Positions 15,885 through 24,382 of a stretch of 55,049 bases of DNA are shown here, in pieces; the first letter of the stretch is position 1, and each line of letters opens with the position of its first letter. The notes beneath the pieces were generated by a model. The model was given only the letters and a program-made list of their open reading frames with translations. It was not told the origin of the DNA and searched no databases. The position numbers were made by a program, and so were the translations under genes. Source of the stretch: Planctomycetota bacterium (GTDB lineage Bacteria; Planctomycetota; UBA1135; UBA2386). The stretch spans positions 1 through 55,049 of the forward strand of contig JAPYTD010000020.1 in the NCBI GenBank assembly GCA_029936315.1. The letters run 5' to 3'.

Positions 15885-15928
15885 CAATGGGCGCTCGACG
15901 CGGCGGATTCGCCTGCGGAGCGCCATTG
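15885..15928. terminator. Long hairpin between convergent parB and the cyclophilin-like gene
   Basis: An outer 11-bp stem (CAATG-GCGCTC with one bulged G, against GAGCGCCATTG) continues inward through CGC/GCG and GGCG/CGCC to a GATT loop, about 18 pairs in all with 1-2 nt bulges. It sits between two convergent genes and could end transcription from both sides. There is no long T-tract in either direction. Confidence 0.5.
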
Positions 15929-15971
15929 CACAGTCACCCAAGAGCCAGTCACCAGTCGCCGCCTGTCGCGG

Positions 15972-17120
15972 CTACTTGAGAACTTCGACCGCAGTGATGC
16001 GGATGTTCTCGATCGGCCGGCCGCGGCCTTGATCTTCTTCCTGCGCCGAGAGCGCCGCGTCGCCAATCTCGCGCAGCACATCCATGCCCTCGACGACGTA
16101 GCCGATCACCACCCGGCTGCCATCCAAGTTGAACTCGTCATCAACCGAGATCCACAGGCGATCCGCGCAGGACTTGCCTTCTGCCTCGGGCTGAGTCGAA
16201 ACAGCGCCGGGAAAGTGGCTCAGGCCACTGTCTTCGAAGTCGACGACGTTGTTGCTCGGCTCGGTCGTCGTCCACTTGGTGCGGTCGTCGTCCTTGCTGG
16301 ACTCAAACCCAAAGTGCACGGTCATGGCCTGGTGGAGCGCGGTGTCAGTCGGGCGGTGGATCTCGTCAACAGCGATGTCCTTCCAGTGGGCGCCCTCGTC
16401 CTTGTTGACCAACTCGAGCAGCTTCTCGCGGTGCTTCTCGGCACCGCCGAACAGTGCGATGGTAAAGCTCCCGGTGTCACCAAACGTGAACTTGACCTTG
16501 ACAGCATCGGCCGGAATCTCTGGCTTGGCAAAGGCTGCCGGGATCGTGAAGGTCCGGCCATCGGCAATTTCCTTGCGCATCAAGCTGACGACGCTGCCTT
16601 CGAGGGCATCGACGAACTCAAGCTCGGTCGCGGGCGGCGCGTCCTTCTCAGGCTTCTTCTCGTCGCGAGTCTGGACCGCCTGCGTGCTTACAGTCACCAG
16701 CACATGCTTCGGATAGCCAGACTCGATCGCGGCGAGCGCTTGCTCTGCGCGGTCCCAATCCTTCTCCAGCAGTGCCTTGCGGGCAATGGCGAGATGGTAG
16801 TAGGGCTTCTGGCCGTCGTCCGCATCCGCAAGCGCTGTCTCCAGGCTGGCAAACTCAATTCCCTCCAAAGCCTCGGAAAGGCCCTGGCTGCCCTTGGCTA
16901 TATCGACATAAGTCTCTGAAAGACCAATGCTTGCGTTGAACTCTGCCCACTTTTCACTCTGCTCGCTCTGCTCCATGTAGGTCCAAGCAGTGTTGCCAAG
17001 CAACGCGATCAGAAGGCACGCGACGATCGTCACGATCAAGGATCGGTAGCGATCCCAGAGAACCTCAAACGGGTTCGGGGTTTCGGTTCCCTCAAGGGTG
17101 GAAGGAGGTGTGGCGGACAT
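15972..17120 (-). CDS. Membrane-anchored protein with TPR-like region and degenerate cyclophilin domain
   Basis: The 382-residue protein has one membrane helix near residue 30 (SLIVTIVACLLIALLGNTAW). A helical region follows (PYYHLAIARKALLEKDWDRAEQALA), like the YfgM/TPR type. The last ~190 residues follow the order of a cyclophilin-type peptidyl-prolyl isomerase: VKVKFTFGDTGSFTIALFG, FPGAVSTQPEA, ADRLWISVDDEFNLDG, VVIGYVVEGMDVLREI and RPIENIRITAVEV. The catalytic FHR motif and the GSQFFI core are not conserved, so isomerase activity is doubtful. It is probably an envelope folding or scaffold factor. It converges on parB. Fold likely, activity uncertain. Confidence 0.75.
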   Translation of the reverse strand: MSATPPSTLEGTETPNPFEVLWDRYRSLIVTIVACLLIALLGNTAWTYMEQSEQSEKWAEFNASIGLSETYVDIAKGSQGLSEALEGIEFASLETALADADDGQKPYYHLAIARKALLEKDWDRAEQALAAIESGYPKHVLVTVSTQAVQTRDEKKPEKDAPPATELEFVDALEGSVVSLMRKEIADGRTFTIPAAFAKPEIPADAVKVKFTFGDTGSFTIALFGGAEKHREKLLELVNKDEGAHWKDIAVDEIHRPTDTALHQAMTVHFGFESSKDDDRTKWTTTEPSNNVVDFEDSGLSHFPGAVSTQPEAEGKSCADRLWISVDDEFNLDGSRVVIGYVVEGMDVLREIGDAALSAQEEDQGRGRPIENIRITAVEVLK

Positions 17121-17176
17121 TGTTCAGTTCTGGGCTCAGTTCAGGTGTCGCAAATGCGACGCGGGGAGGTTCGTTT

Positions 17177-17228
17177 GCGGAGGGAATCAGCGGCGGGAAT
17201 CAGCGGAGGGAATCAGCGGCGGGAATAG
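17177..17228. repeat. 13-bp tandem repeat, four copies, across a stop codon
   Basis: Units are gcggagggaatca (17177-17189), gcggcgggaatca (17190-17202), gcggagggaatca (17203-17215) and gcggcgggaat.. (17216-17226, end diverged). The fifth base alternates A/C. The stop codon of the lipoprotein gene (minus, TGA at 17215-17213) lies in the third unit. With a 13-bp period, gain or loss of units would shift frame, but only beyond the present stop. Confidence 0.8.
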
Positions 17229-17632
17229 TCAGTCGCGTAGTCGACCACCATGTGGGTCGTACCATCCCGACGGCTGAACAAGTAATCGGCTGAGTAGATG
17301 CCTCGCTCGAAGCGAAGTCTCACGCCAGCATCATCAATCGGTTGTTCGCTGACCAACTTCCAACTGTGACGTGGCATTTGGCCACGCACATACGCCGAAG
17401 CTTCTGCGACGTAGGAGTTGCCCGCGTACTGAAAACGACCGTGTCGCCACGTCGCTTCCTCGCGCGAGTAGCTCTCGTGCGTGTTGTCTGTAATGCGGAA
17501 GCCATCAGGTACGACAACATCCGAGAATTGACGCGAATCCACCTCTGAAGGCCCATCAGGGGCCATTTGGCAAGCGGTCGGCAGCAAGCAGCAGAGCGTC
17601 AGCAACGCAGTCAGCATCGTCTTCGTCGTCAT
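17213..17632 (-). CDS. Small lipoprotein of unknown function
   Basis: ATG 17632 gives 139 residues with a lipoprotein signal: TMLTALLTLCCLLPTAC, Cys21 being the lipidated residue. The mature part begins with a flexible segment (QMAPDGPSEVDSRQFSD). A compact beta-rich domain follows, with FRITDNTHESYSREEATWRH, AYVRGQMPRHSWKLV and GVRLRFERGIYSADYLF. The MPRHSWKLV strand followed by a short polar loop resembles small outer-membrane-associated lipoprotein domains such as DUF4810-like ones, but I cannot assign a family. The 3' end runs into the 13-bp repeat. The frame continues upstream past this ATG, but the lipobox fixes the start. Confidence 0.72.
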   Translation of the reverse strand: MTTKTMLTALLTLCCLLPTACQMAPDGPSEVDSRQFSDVVVPDGFRITDNTHESYSREEATWRHGRFQYAGNSYVAEASAYVRGQMPRHSWKLVSEQPIDDAGVRLRFERGIYSADYLFSRRDGTTHMVVDYATDYSRR

Positions 17633-17914
17633 TCGGGATCCCCTCATGAGGTGGGCAACACGCAAACGCCAAACCGGAATCGAATGAGCCCGGACGTGTT
17701 GTTTCTCAAGGTGTGTTGGTAGGTGTCGTCGTTTGGAGGGCCGAAAAGTGTATCGAGGCCCGCCGGAGCAGGCAACGACGGCGAACTCCCAGCTCGCCGG
17801 GAATCGACCTCTCCGGCAGGATACCCGCGCAGCCGAGGGTTTCACGACTTGGCAACCCGACATACACTCCGCTCCGCCCGCATTCGCGAACGGTTTCGCC
17901 GCGGGATACCCTGC

Positions 17915-18532
17915 ATGCGTGCCACGGAGACACTTCGGCGAGCAGACTTGCTGCAGCGAGCGACTCTCGTCCTGAATCGCTCGTGGCGGCCCGTGCACGT
18001 GACCACGGTGCGCCGAGCGCTGTGCATGGTGTTCCGAGAATCGGCGCGCATCGTGTGCCCCGAATCGCTCCAGACCTACTGCTTCGACAGCTGGCTCGAG
18101 GTTCCGATTCAGGATCCCAGCGTCGCCATCCGGTCGCCGCGGGTCGCGATCGCTGCTCCCGAAATCATCTTGTTGGCGAACTACAACCGCGTGCCTTGTC
18201 ACGTTGCCCCGTTCACGCGCCGCAATCTATTCCTGCGCGACGATTACACGTGCCAGTATTGCGCTCGGCGTGGACCTTCCAACCGACTCAGCGTCGACCA
18301 CGTAAAACCGCGCTCGCGTGGTGGCTCGACCAGTTGGGAGAACTGCGTGCTCGCGTGCGTGCGATGCAATGCGCGCAAAGCCAACCAGACTCCGAAGGAA
18401 GCCGGCCTAAGGCTTCTTCGCGCGCCAACACGACCACGCTGGACTCCGTATCTGAACCTACGGCCGACCCAGCACATGGAATCCTGGTCTCGCTTCACCC
18501 CGCAATCCAAGCGCAAGGCAAACCGCCGCTAA
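17915..18532 (+). CDS. HNH endonuclease family protein
   Basis: ATG 17915 gives 205 residues; the open frame upstream to 17723 does not look like protein. The middle holds an HNH/zinc-ribbon nuclease motif: RDDYTCQYC, then LSVDHVKPRSRGG (the catalytic His after Asp), then WENCVLACVRCNARK with the second Cys pair. This matches the HNH group with four cysteines. The N-terminal ~100 residues (TLVLNRSWRPVHVTTVRRAL) are typical of the widespread chromosomal HNH proteins in planctomycetes and actinobacteria. It has no methyltransferase neighbour, so a restriction role is not indicated. The lipoprotein gene is divergent. Domain assignment is firm; biological role unknown. Confidence 0.88.
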   Translation: MRATETLRRADLLQRATLVLNRSWRPVHVTTVRRALCMVFRESARIVCPESLQTYCFDSWLEVPIQDPSVAIRSPRVAIAAPEIILLANYNRVPCHVAPFTRRNLFLRDDYTCQYCARRGPSNRLSVDHVKPRSRGGSTSWENCVLACVRCNARKANQTPKEAGLRLLRAPTRPRWTPYLNLRPTQHMESWSRFTPQSKRKANRR

Positions 18533-18569
18533 TACACAGTCGCCACTGTCACCAACCCCCAGTCACACC

Positions 18570-19946
18570 ATGAAACTGTCTACGAGTGTCACCATCGTGC
18601 TAGCTTTGCTGGCGACTCCCATCGCGGCACAAAGTGCATCCCAGCTGAAACGAGAATTGAAAGGGCTGGAGAAGCAAGCCAAGAAGGATCCTGACGCGTT
18701 GTACAACGCCGGCAAGTGGGCCAAGGAGATGCACCTGGAGAAGGATGCAACGCGCATCTTCAAGAAGGTCCTGAAGCTCGACAAGGATCACGTTGGTGCC
18801 CATACCGCGCTCGGCAATGAGCAAGTCAAGGGCAAGTGGATATCTTCCGAGAAGGCCAAGAAGATGCGTGAGGCGGCTCGAATGGCCGAATACAAGGCCA
18901 AGGGCTTCAAGAAGATCGACGATATCTGGGTGCCACCGGATCAGATCGCCGACGCACGCAAGGGTGTCTTCCACCACGATGGCAAGAAGGTCGCGCGCTT
19001 CGAAAAGGTCGCGTTCCAAGATGGCAAGGTGCCGCACCCGGTGACGGGTCAGTTCATCAATGCCAACGACCTCAAGAAGGCCGAGGACGGCTACTACCCG
19101 CTCGGCGATGGCAAGTGGGGTGATGAGAAACAAGCAGACAAGTACCACAGCGACATCTCACGTCCGTGGTTCATTCGCAGCGCCTACGCGACCATCGCGA
19201 GCACGCTGCCGATCGCCAAGATCAACGCGCTGCGCCTACACGTGGATCAAGGGCACGAGAAGGTCGCGCCGTTGTTCGGCGACCGCGAGTTGACGCCGGC
19301 CAAACGCCCGCTGATCATGATCGCGAAGACCCAGGCTGAGTACCGCGAGTACGGCCAGGCATTTGGCGACGGCACCGACGTTGCCGGCGCGTTCTTGATG
19401 ACCAACGAAAACGATGCTGAGTTCGCGATCCGCGGCCAAGGTCCGGTTCGCCCCGCCATCTGTGAGAATCACAAGGATTGGGGGACCCGCTACATTCGCC
19501 ATGCAGCAGCCCTCGGCTACGTGAACAGCATCGCGGAAGAAGCCGGCGCGGATTTGCCGCTTTGGTTCATGCACGGCGTTGGCAGCTACACCTCACGGTT
19601 CGAGAACAACTCGGATGCGGGATGGTTCGGCAAGCAGCACGTTGCCAAGGGCGGCGTCAGTAGCGTCAAGTCGTTCTTCAAGACCTTCGCCCTCAACGGC
19701 GACATGGAGTCGACGAAGATTGCCTTCAACCTGTTCCAGGCAGGCCTGCTGTTGTCGTTCGCGACACAGGGCGGAAACAACGACGTGACCGACGCGATGG
19801 TCGCTGTCACCAACGCTTTGTCGGGCAAAGGTAAGAGCAACGCTGGCAAGGCGATCACGAAGCTCGAAGGGCTCCTGGCCAAGAACCAGGACGAGATCGT
19901 CGCCCACATGAACAAGCTGATCGCCCAGGCACCCAAAGCTCGGTAA
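18570..19946 (+). CDS. Secreted protein with TPR-like start and a peptidase-MA-like fold missing catalytic residues
   Basis: The 458-residue protein has a signal peptide (TSVTIVLALLATPIAAQ). A TPR-like pair follows (ALYNAGKWAKEMHLEKDATR, LDKDHVGAHTALGNEQ), then a Lys-rich segment with KKIDDIWVPPDQIADARKG. The C-terminal half follows the order of peptidase-MA/DUF1570 proteins: RYIRHAAALGYVNS where HExxH is expected, and LPLWFMHGVGSYTS where WxxEGLAEY is expected. Both key glutamates are gone, so peptidase activity is unlikely. This is inference from layout. The next gene, another secreted protein, lies 128 bp downstream across two hairpins. Confidence 0.7.
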   Translation: MKLSTSVTIVLALLATPIAAQSASQLKRELKGLEKQAKKDPDALYNAGKWAKEMHLEKDATRIFKKVLKLDKDHVGAHTALGNEQVKGKWISSEKAKKMREAARMAEYKAKGFKKIDDIWVPPDQIADARKGVFHHDGKKVARFEKVAFQDGKVPHPVTGQFINANDLKKAEDGYYPLGDGKWGDEKQADKYHSDISRPWFIRSAYATIASTLPIAKINALRLHVDQGHEKVAPLFGDRELTPAKRPLIMIAKTQAEYREYGQAFGDGTDVAGAFLMTNENDAEFAIRGQGPVRPAICENHKDWGTRYIRHAAALGYVNSIAEEAGADLPLWFMHGVGSYTSRFENNSDAGWFGKQHVAKGGVSSVKSFFKTFALNGDMESTKIAFNLFQAGLLLSFATQGGNNDVTDAMVAVTNALSGKGKSNAGKAITKLEGLLAKNQDEIVAHMNKLIAQAPKAR

Positions 19947-19964
19947 GGAGTTCTTGCTTCAACC

Positions 19965-19989
19965 GTCGCGGTCGAGACACTCCCGCGAC
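19965..19989. other. Hairpin 18 nt after a stop codon
   Basis: GTCGCGG (19965-19971) and CCGCGAC (19983-19989) form a perfect 7-bp stem with an 11-nt loop after the secreted protein ending at 19946. With the second hairpin at 20025-20051 it fills most of the spacer. A 3'-end or termination role is possible, but no T-tract is present. Confidence 0.35.
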
Positions 19990-20024
19990 AGGATCCGGAC
20001 CCGGCACGTCCACAAATCGCCTCA

Positions 20025-20051
20025 GGCACGGCGAGCGAGTCCCGCCGTGCC
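20025..20051. other. Perfect 9-bp hairpin upstream of the 20075 gene
   Basis: GGCACGGCG (20025-20033) and CGCCGTGCC (20043-20051) pair over nine bases around AGCGAGTCC, ending 23 nt before the next ATG. It may be a terminator-like structure for the upstream gene or a leader structure for the downstream one. Confidence 0.4.
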
Positions 20052-20074
20052 CGTCCGACGCACAAACTACTCCC

Positions 20075-21946
20075 ATGAAACTGATCTCCACCTGTTCTCT
20101 CGCCGCCATCCTGGCAGCGCCCGTCGCCGCCCAAGGCATCCTCCCATACCTGCCTAAGGATACCTTGGCGGCGATGTCGGCCCCGGACCTGTCGATGTCC
20201 ATGGCCGAGTTCCAGCAAATGCCGCTCGCCAAGATGTGGGCGGAAGAAGATGTTCAGATCTTCTTTGCCGACATCCTCGCCATGGCGCAGGAGCAAATGG
20301 ATGAAGGGCTGCAGCAAGCCAAGGCGATGCACGAGGCCGGCGCCCTGCCGATCGATCCAGCTGAACTGCTGAAGCTCCGCGTAAACGGTGCCACCATCGC
20401 CATGACCAAGATGGCCCTGTCGGAAAGCGAGGACGCCCCAAGTTACTTCCAACTGCCAAAGTTCGGCGTGGTTGTGCACCTCGACTTTGCTCAGTCCGCA
20501 CCGACCTGGAACATGCTGATCCAAATGGGTCTGGGCATGATGCAGGCAGAGGCCGGCGACAATCTCATTCGCACCGACTCGAAGATCGGCGACATCGACA
20601 TCATCTCGATCGCACCGGCACGCGCCCGCGGCATCGAAATGGCCCTCAACGTCGCGATGGTGCCGAACGGCATCCTGATCTGCACGCTCGAAGAGGACCT
20701 CAAGAGCATCGTCACGAACATGACGAACAAAACCCCGGAGCTCACCACCGCGCCGGGCTTTGCCGCCGCCACCAAGAACCTCGACACCGCCGGCGCCGAA
20801 GTTCAGTTCTACATGGCTCCGGACCCGATGGTCGACTTCGTCATGAGCGCGCTGCGCCTTGCCGTCGAAGGACAGCGCGAGTTCGCGATGATCGACATGG
20901 ATGGCGTTGAGCGCGCCATGCAGGCGATGGGCATGCGCAACCTCGGCACGATGGCGATGGCCTCCAGCTACGTCGACGGCAAGTGCATCACCAAGGCCAT
21001 CCACGCTCACGGCAACGGCGGCACCACCGCTTCCTCGACCGTTGACACATCGTTCCTCAGGTGGGTCCCGAAGGACGCCGTTTCGTTCAGTGCCGGCACG
21101 TTGAACGTCGCCAGCCTCTACGACACGATCCTCAAGGGCCTGCAAGCCTACGATCAGAAGTTCGCCGAGCAGGCGCTCGGTCAGCTCGCGCAAATCGAAG
21201 GCCAGCTTGGCTTCACCATCCGCGGCGACCTGTTTGGCTCGATCGGTGACCACTACATCAGCTGGTCGATGCCAATGGGCACGATCTCGTCGGCTCCCGA
21301 AGTCGCGATCCTTGTCAAGATCAACAACCAGGAGAAGCTGGTTAGCGCCCTCAAGAACCTGACCGCGCTGACCAACGGCATGGTCGAGATCGAAGAAGGA
21401 GAGAAGCGCGGCGTGAAGTCCTACCAGGTGCAGGTCAACTTCGACCCGAGCCAAGGCATGGGCATCAACCCGTTCGACATGTTGCAGCCGACGTTCGCGT
21501 TCAAGGATGGCTACATGGTCATTGGCTTCTCGGCCAGCGACGTCAAGCGCGTCTTCAAGCGCATGGATCGCGACGACAACCCGAAGGGTGACATCCGTGG
21601 CAACAAGGAGTACATGGCCGTTGCGGGCACGATTCCCGCAGGCGTCAACAGCCTCTCCTTCACCGATTGGAAGGCCAACTTCGAAAGCATGTATCAGCTC
21701 GCCACCGGCGTGCTCGCCTTCGTGCCGATGCCCGAAGACGTCCCGATCGACATGTCGCTGCTGCCCGACTCTGAAACCATGACGCAGCACCTGTTCGCTT
21801 CGGTCACCTACACGAAGACGGATTCCTCCGGCACCCAGACGGTCGACGTCAGCCCGTTCGGCCCGGAGATGATGCTGATGGTCGGCGCCGTGGGTGGCGT
21901 CGCTGTTGGTGCGGCCCTCTTCCTTAGCACAAGCGGCGGGTTCTAA
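20075..21946 (+). CDS. Large secreted protein with C-terminal membrane helix (DUF3352-like layout)
   Basis: The 623-residue product has a signal peptide (LISTCSLAAILAAPVAAQ). The body contains two similar alpha/beta halves: an opening LPYLPKDTLAAMSAPDLSM and, near residue 330, RWVPKDAVSFSAGTLNVASL. Each starts with a (P/W)xPKD turn followed by a strand, as in DUF3352-type envelope proteins. The end is a hydrophobic helix (MMLMVGAVGGVAVGAALFL) with a short tail, so the protein is probably anchored by its C-terminus and faces the periplasm or cell surface. No enzyme motif is seen. A 734-codon open frame on the other strand is a codon-bias shadow. It converges on hemW. Confidence 0.72.
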   Translation: MKLISTCSLAAILAAPVAAQGILPYLPKDTLAAMSAPDLSMSMAEFQQMPLAKMWAEEDVQIFFADILAMAQEQMDEGLQQAKAMHEAGALPIDPAELLKLRVNGATIAMTKMALSESEDAPSYFQLPKFGVVVHLDFAQSAPTWNMLIQMGLGMMQAEAGDNLIRTDSKIGDIDIISIAPARARGIEMALNVAMVPNGILICTLEEDLKSIVTNMTNKTPELTTAPGFAAATKNLDTAGAEVQFYMAPDPMVDFVMSALRLAVEGQREFAMIDMDGVERAMQAMGMRNLGTMAMASSYVDGKCITKAIHAHGNGGTTASSTVDTSFLRWVPKDAVSFSAGTLNVASLYDTILKGLQAYDQKFAEQALGQLAQIEGQLGFTIRGDLFGSIGDHYISWSMPMGTISSAPEVAILVKINNQEKLVSALKNLTALTNGMVEIEEGEKRGVKSYQVQVNFDPSQGMGINPFDMLQPTFAFKDGYMVIGFSASDVKRVFKRMDRDDNPKGDIRGNKEYMAVAGTIPAGVNSLSFTDWKANFESMYQLATGVLAFVPMPEDVPIDMSLLPDSETMTQHLFASVTYTKTDSSGTQTVDVSPFGPEMMLMVGAVGGVAVGAALFLSTSGGF

Positions 21947-21966
21947 GCAACCTGGCCCGGATCGGG

Positions 21967-23148
21967 CTAGTCGTTGACGGCGACTCCTAGATAGTCGCCT
22001 CCGACCTGGTCGGCGAGCAACAAACCCTCGCCGACCAAGCGCAACGTCGTTCCGTCGTATTCGACGAGTTGTCGACCACGATGGCGCTCGATCATCGGCT
22101 CGAACCAGGCGCGCACATCGACGCCAATGCGCCGTTCGATCGCGCCAACATCAACACCGCCCGTGCGTCGAATACCGAGCCACAGCGCCTCCGCAGCACG
22201 CTGCAGAGGCCGCAGCGTTTCGGCCGTTGACGTGCACGTGAGGCCGGACAGCGCCGCTTCAGCCCACGGCTCGAGCGCCTTGATGTTGCTGACGCGCACC
22301 CCGTCACAGTGGCTGCTTGCGCCCGGCCCAATGCCGACGTAGTTGCCTTGCAGCCAGTAGTGGTCGTTGTGGCGACATGGCCCACCTCGACCCGCGAAGT
22401 TGCTGACCTCGTAGGCATCGAAGCCTGCTTCGCCCAAACGCTGCCGCGTAAACTCGAACATCGCGCGGTCTAGTTCCTGCTCGTTCGGCCCCGTCTTGCC
22501 CTGTTGCCGATCACGTTGCAGCTTGGTACCCGGCTCGAAGGTCAGGTTGTAGCAAGACAAGTGATCGGTCCCGAGGCGCAGCGCGCGTTCGACGTCGCTT
22601 TGCCACTCCGCAACCGTTTCACCCGGGATGCCAAACATCAGGTCGATGCTGACGTTGTCGATGCCGGCTGCGCGTGCTGCTGCAAATGCCGCCTCGGCAC
22701 CTTCGGCATCGTGAGCGCGATCTAGGAAGCGCAGGTGGTGCGCGTGGAAGCTCTGTGTGCCAATGCTGACGCGCCGCACCCCACCAGCACGCGCAGCCTT
22801 CGCCTTGTCCTCGGTGAAGCTCTCCGGGTTGGCTTCCATCGAAACCTCGGCGCACGCCGAGAGGTCCACTCGCTCACCCACGATCGCAAGCAGACGCTCA
22901 AGCCGCTCGACCGACAACAAACTCGGCGTACCGCCACCGAAGAACACCGACACCGGCTGTCGCCCGCGCCATCGTCTCTGCATCTCCGCCTGCAACGCGT
23001 CGAGGAAGCGGTCGTGCGCCGCCTCCTCTTCGATTACGTACGAGTTGAAGTCGCAGTAACCGCACTTCACTACGCAGAACGGCACATGCACGTACAATGA
23101 CGTGCCTACACCATCGGCCAGCTGCTCAGCATTCACCACGCGCCACAC
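21967..23148 (-). CDS. hemW: Radical SAM heme chaperone HemW (former coproporphyrinogen oxidase-like)
   Basis: The 393-residue protein has the radical-SAM cluster motif CVVKCGYC (Cys25, Cys29, Cys32) in YVHVPFCVVKCGYCDF. FFGGGTPSLL and SMEANPES follow, then GVRRVSIGTQSF and GIDNVSIDLMFGIPGET. These are HemN/HemW signatures. HemN proper has a fourth cysteine (CxxxCxxCxC); here the residue after CDF is not Cys, which fits HemW. HemW binds heme and is thought to deliver it to respiratory proteins. This fits a genome with several c- and a-type cytochromes nearby. Start is GTG 23148; later GTG codons are possible. It is downstream of the sigma-factor gene on the same strand. Confidence 0.9.
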   Translation of the reverse strand: MWRVVNAEQLADGVGTSLYVHVPFCVVKCGYCDFNSYVIEEEAAHDRFLDALQAEMQRRWRGRQPVSVFFGGGTPSLLSVERLERLLAIVGERVDLSACAEVSMEANPESFTEDKAKAARAGGVRRVSIGTQSFHAHHLRFLDRAHDAEGAEAAFAAARAAGIDNVSIDLMFGIPGETVAEWQSDVERALRLGTDHLSCYNLTFEPGTKLQRDRQQGKTGPNEQELDRAMFEFTRQRLGEAGFDAYEVSNFAGRGGPCRHNDHYWLQGNYVGIGPGASSHCDGVRVSNIKALEPWAEAALSGLTCTSTAETLRPLQRAAEALWLGIRRTGGVDVGAIERRIGVDVRAWFEPMIERHRGRQLVEYDGTTLRLVGEGLLLADQVGGDYLGVAVND

Positions 23149-23202
23149 CCTACCCCCGGCCCGCGATGGGTACCGGGGGAAAGCGCACGGTAGCTATCCC
23201 AA

Positions 23203-24051
23203 CTAGCTCTTGCGCTTGGCGCGCCGCGGCGGCCGTTCTTCGCCGAACTCGCGCGACATCACTTCGCCGAGCTTGTCGAGCGCCAGCTGCTCCATCTGGC
23301 GCACGCGTTCGCGCGTCAGGCCGAAGCGCTTGCCGATCGCCTTCAACGTCATCGGCTCGCAGTTGCCGAGGCCGAATCGCAACCGGAGGATGCGACCTTC
23401 GCGGGTGTCGAGCTTCTCAAGCAACTCGTGCATGCGGCCGATCTCCGTCGCCTTGAGGATCTGCTGCTCCGGCGAGCGAGTTCGCGTGTCCTCGATGACC
23501 TCCGCCAACACCGTGCCAGCGGCGTCGCTCATCGAGTGCACCGGTTGGGAGTTAGACTGCACCGTGTCGCGCACGACATCCCAGTTGTTCTCCGGCAGAT
23601 CGAGCTCTTCGGCGATCTCTCCAGTCGTCGCCTGGCGCCCGAGTCGGTAGTTGAGCTCCATCGCCGTCGCCTTCCACCGCGAGACGATCTCCGACATGTA
23701 GGACGGCACGCGCACGGTCTTCACCGTGTTGACCAACGAGCGGCGAATGCCCTGCTTGATCCACCACGTTGCGTAGGTCGAGAAGCGGCAACCGGCATTG
23801 TAGTCAAACTTCTCGACCGCCTTCATCAGCCCGATGTTCCCCTCTTCGATGAGGTCCATGAACGACAGGCCGCGGTTGACGTAGTTCTTGGCGATCGACA
23901 CGACCAGGCGCAGATTGGCCCGAATCATGTGTTCGCGTGCTTCCAGATCGCCGCGCTGAACGCGCTTCGACAATTCGATTTCCTGTTCTGGCGTCAACAA
24001 CGGAACTTCGTTGATGTCGGCCAGGTAGGTATCGAGACCGTGGTCTCGCAT
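23203..24051 (-). CDS. RNA polymerase sigma-70 factor, RpoD/SigA type, without region 1.1
   Basis: ATG 24051, preceded by a strong GAGGAGGAA, gives 282 residues. Regions appear in order: 1.2 (LDTYLADINEVPLLTPEQEIEL), and 2 (NLRLVVSIAKNY, LSFMDLIEEGNIGLMKAVEKF, STYATWWIKQGI). Region 3 follows (RLGRQATTGEIAEELDL), then region 4 with TLKAIGKRFGLTRERVRQME. Group 1 factors of most bacteria carry a longer N-terminus, so this is a short primary or group-2 factor. It would direct transcription from TTGACA/TATAAT-like promoters. The C-terminus is basic (RPPRRAKRKS). It lies after the two DUF5989 genes on the same strand. Identification secure; the housekeeping role is not proven. Confidence 0.93.
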   Translation of the reverse strand: MRDHGLDTYLADINEVPLLTPEQEIELSKRVQRGDLEAREHMIRANLRLVVSIAKNYVNRGLSFMDLIEEGNIGLMKAVEKFDYNAGCRFSTYATWWIKQGIRRSLVNTVKTVRVPSYMSEIVSRWKATAMELNYRLGRQATTGEIAEELDLPENNWDVVRDTVQSNSQPVHSMSDAAGTVLAEVIEDTRTRSPEQQILKATEIGRMHELLEKLDTREGRILRLRFGLGNCEPMTLKAIGKRFGLTRERVRQMEQLALDKLGEVMSREFGEERPPRRAKRKS

Positions 24052-24157
24052 GGCAGTTCCTCCTCGTGGGTGTGTCTGCCTGATATCGACGTGACTGCGG
24101 GTTTTCCGTGCAGTTGCCGTCGACATCGTCGCGATCCGAGACCGCGACGGATCCTCG

Positions 24158-24382
24158 TTACCCGAAGATCGAGTAGATAAATGGCGCTGCGCCCGTGGCA
24201 CCGAGCACTAGCACGACACCGAGCAAGCCGAAGACGACCAGGAGCGGCGTCATCCACCACGAGTTGGTCTCCTTCATGAAGGCGATCAACTCACTGACCA
24301 AGCCGCGTTCGTCGGCCTTGCCGGCAGCGGCGAAGTCGTCGCCGTCGCCGTCGTGCTCTACTCTGTCACCAACCGGCGCCAT
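24158..24382 (-). CDS. DUF5989 small membrane protein, second copy
   Basis: This 74-residue protein is a close paralogue of the gene just upstream. It shares ERGLVSELIAFMKETNSWWMTP followed by one membrane helix (LLVVFGLLGVVLVLGATG) and the DUF5989 ending APFIYSIFG. Its ATG (24382-24380) overlaps the upstream stop as TAATG, so translation is coupled. DUF5989 proteins occur next to SxtJ and NodU-type carbamoyltransferases, including in saxitoxin-type clusters; their role is unknown. The tandem pair suggests a duplication. Confidence 0.82.
   Translation of the reverse strand: MAPVGDRVEHDGDGDDFAAAGKADERGLVSELIAFMKETNSWWMTPLLVVFGLLGVVLVLGATGAAPFIYSIFG

Noticed and set aside
17177-17228. CRISPR-like repeat
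   Set aside because: Units are only 13 bp, directly adjacent and without spacers, so it is a simple tandem repeat.
19586-21790. 734-codon open frame on the minus strand
   Set aside because: It lies antisense to two genes with signal peptides. It is rich in His, Arg, Glu and Val from inverted codon bias and has no motif.
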